NCBI GenBank assembly: GCA_028679075.1
Contig: JAJRCF010000002.1
Location: 1-64,000, forward strand
DNA from: Methanoregula sp.
GTDB lineage: Archaea > Halobacteriota > Methanomicrobia > Methanomicrobiales > Methanospirillaceae
DNA: 64,000 nt
Reading direction: 5' to 3'
Shown: positions 62,834 to 64,000 of the stretch, piece by piece
How positions within the stretch are numbered: the first letter of the stretch is position 1
Layout of the letters: the number at the start of each line of letters is the position of its first letter
Program-made: the position numbers and the translations under genes
The notes under the pieces: generated by a model
Told to the model about the DNA's origin: nothing
Database searches by the model: none
What the model saw: only the letters and a program-made list of their open reading frames with translations

Positions 62834-64000
62834 ATGGTATGGTTACTCGCAAGGATGTTGCGGGGGATCGTCTTCTTCACCGATAGCTACGCTCATGAAG
62901 AAGTAACTGTTTTCGACACCACGTTACGTGACGGCGAACAGACCCCCGGTATTGCATTTACTTTTGAACAGAAACTTGAGATTGCCCGCCAGCTCTCTGC
63001 AATCGGCGTTCACGCGATAGAGGCAGGTTTCCCTGCATCTTCAAAAGCCGAGAAAGAGACGGTGACCGCCATCAAAAAGCTCGGCCTGGAGTCAGTGATC
63101 TGCGGGCTTGCCCGCTCCGTGAAAGCTGACGTGGACACTGCCCTTGACTGCAATGTTGACATGGTGCATGTCTTCATCCCGACCTCGGATATCCAGCGGG
63201 AGAACACGATCAACAAGAGCCGCAAGGAAGTGCTCGGGATCACGGCTGATATCATCGGCTACATCCGGAAGCGCTCGGACCTCTGCATGTTCTCTGCAAT
63301 GGACGCAACGCGGACAGACTGGGACTACCTGATCGAGGTATTCCAGACTGCTGCCGATGCCGGGGCCACGATCATCAACGTGCCGGACACCGTGGGAGTG
63401 ATCTCCCCGTCCGCGATGAAGACGCTCATCACCCGCATCAACAAAGAGGTCCGGTGCCCCATCGATGTCCACTGCCACAATGACTTCGGCCTCGCGGTTG
63501 CGAACACAATCGCGGCAGTCGAAGCCGGTGCCTCGCAGGTGCAGGTGACGGTGAACGGGCTCGGGGAGCGGGCGGGTAATGCTGACCTTGCCCAGACCGT
63601 GATGATCATGGAGTCGATGTACCGGATAAAGACCGGGATCAAAAAGGAGCGCCTCGTCGAGACCTCCCGCCTTGTCTCGCGTTTCTCCGGCATCGGCATC
63701 CCGCCCATCCAGCCGGTAGTCGGCGAAAATGTCTTCTCGCACGAGAGCGGCATTCACTCGGCCGGCGTGCTCCAGAACTCGGCCACCTTCGAACCGGGCA
63801 TCATGACCCCGGAGATGGTCGGTCACCGCCGGCGGCTCACGCTGGGGAAGCACGTGGGGCGGCACGCGGTGCAGCAGATGCTCCATGATGTCCGCATCGA
63901 CCCGGACGGCACCCAGCTGGACGCGATCGTCGAGAAGGTCAAGGCCGTGGCAAACAAGGGCAAGCGGGTTACCGATGCCGACATGTATGAGATCGCCGAG
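62834..64000 (+). CDS. 2-isopropylmalate synthase/homocitrate synthase family protein (partial, 3' end outside window)
   Basis: 389 codons are in the window, with no stop. The HMGL-like barrel opens with [16 protein letters not shown], followed by [31 protein letters not shown] and [17 protein letters not shown]; the metal ligands are in HCHNDFG. The leader [17 protein letters not shown] precedes the domain. The family condenses acetyl-CoA with a 2-oxoacid, giving isopropylmalate (LeuA), citramalate (CimA) or homocitrate (AksA, coenzyme B). I lean to LeuA but cannot exclude AksA. Confidence 0.88.
   Translation, partial: MVWLLARMLRGIVFFTDSYAHEEVTVFDTTLRDGEQTPGIAFTFEQKLEIARQLSAIGVHAIEAGFPASSKAEKETVTAIKKLGLESVICGLARSVKADVDTALDCNVDMVHVFIPTSDIQRENTINKSRKEVLGITADIIGYIRKRSDLCMFSAMDATRTDWDYLIEVFQTAADAGATIINVPDTVGVISPSAMKTLITRINKEVRCPIDVHCHNDFGLAVANTIAAVEAGASQVQVTVNGLGERAGNADLAQTVMIMESMYRIKTGIKKERLVETSRLVSRFSGIGIPPIQPVVGENVFSHESGIHSAGVLQNSATFEPGIMTPEMVGHRRRLTLGKHVGRHAVQQMLHDVRIDPDGTQLDAIVEKVKAVANKGKRVTDADMYEIAE

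Overview
The window is a stretch of archaeal chromosome from a hydrogenotrophic methanogen, most likely order Methanomicrobiales and close to Methanoregula. This placement is inferred from gene content, not from a database match. The clues are a methanofuran-biosynthesis gene end (MfnB type), an F420-dehydrogenase beta-type subunit, an archaeal-type CCA-adding enzyme, the archaeal riboflavin-pathway reductase, PEGA surface proteins, tRNAs without encoded CCA, an intron in tRNA-Tyr, and promoters of TATA-box type with many apparently leaderless starts. The sequence is moderately GC-rich, with a few clearly AT-rich patches.

Layout. 1-7.5 kb: mfnB end, guaB, a PEGA surface protein, sixA, msrA, a gene-free 0.7 kb stretch with hairpins, and metG divergent from an unknown gene. 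7.5-15.9 kb: a second repeat-rich surface protein, a DHH phosphoesterase, tRNA-Phe, a Kef-type antiporter, a histidine kinase/receiver pair and the riboflavin-pathway reductase. 16-21.5 kb: accessory-looking DNA with a permease whose 5' end is frameshifted, a MntA/HepT toxin-antitoxin pair, RsgA, a KilA-N protein, AT-rich filler, a palindromic repeat and a broken small membrane protein. 21.5-30.6 kb: tandem cupins, small zinc and helical proteins, CopA with a YHS partner, UPF0316, a TPR protein, ferritin and a DUF362 ferredoxin.

30.8-43.7 kb is a nitrogen-assimilation region. It holds an FMN glutamate-synthase paralogue and a split glutamate synthase operon (amidotransferase, FMN/Fe-S domain, GXGXG domain, FrhB-like subunit) divergent from glnA. 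Two ammonium channels, a class I amidotransferase and two PII proteins follow. GGAA-N6-TTCC sites, the known NrpR operator form, sit just downstream of the TATA boxes of glnA and of amt2-glnK1-glnK2. The FrhB-like fourth gene suggests that F420H2 supplies electrons to glutamate synthase.

43.8-59.5 kb: an unknown nuclease-like protein, cca-thpR, a redoxin plus class III ribonucleotide reductase that lacks the glycyl-radical C-terminus, an ArsR-type regulator with an Hsp20-like protein, a CAP protein, superoxide dismutase, a HEAT protein, and many lipoproteins or membrane proteins. 59.7-64 kb: a lipoprotein serpin, a hicBA pair lying between tRNA-Asp and a degenerate copy of its 3' part, tRNA-Tyr with an intron, a uracil-DNA-glycosylase-like protein and the 5' part of a LeuA/AksA-family gene.

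The most notable points are the possible F420-linked glutamate synthase under NrpR-type control, the NrdD without a radical site, the Amt pair with different pore residues (Glu versus His), and the tRNA-bounded hicBA segment. No CRISPR array, rRNA operon or complete transposase was seen.
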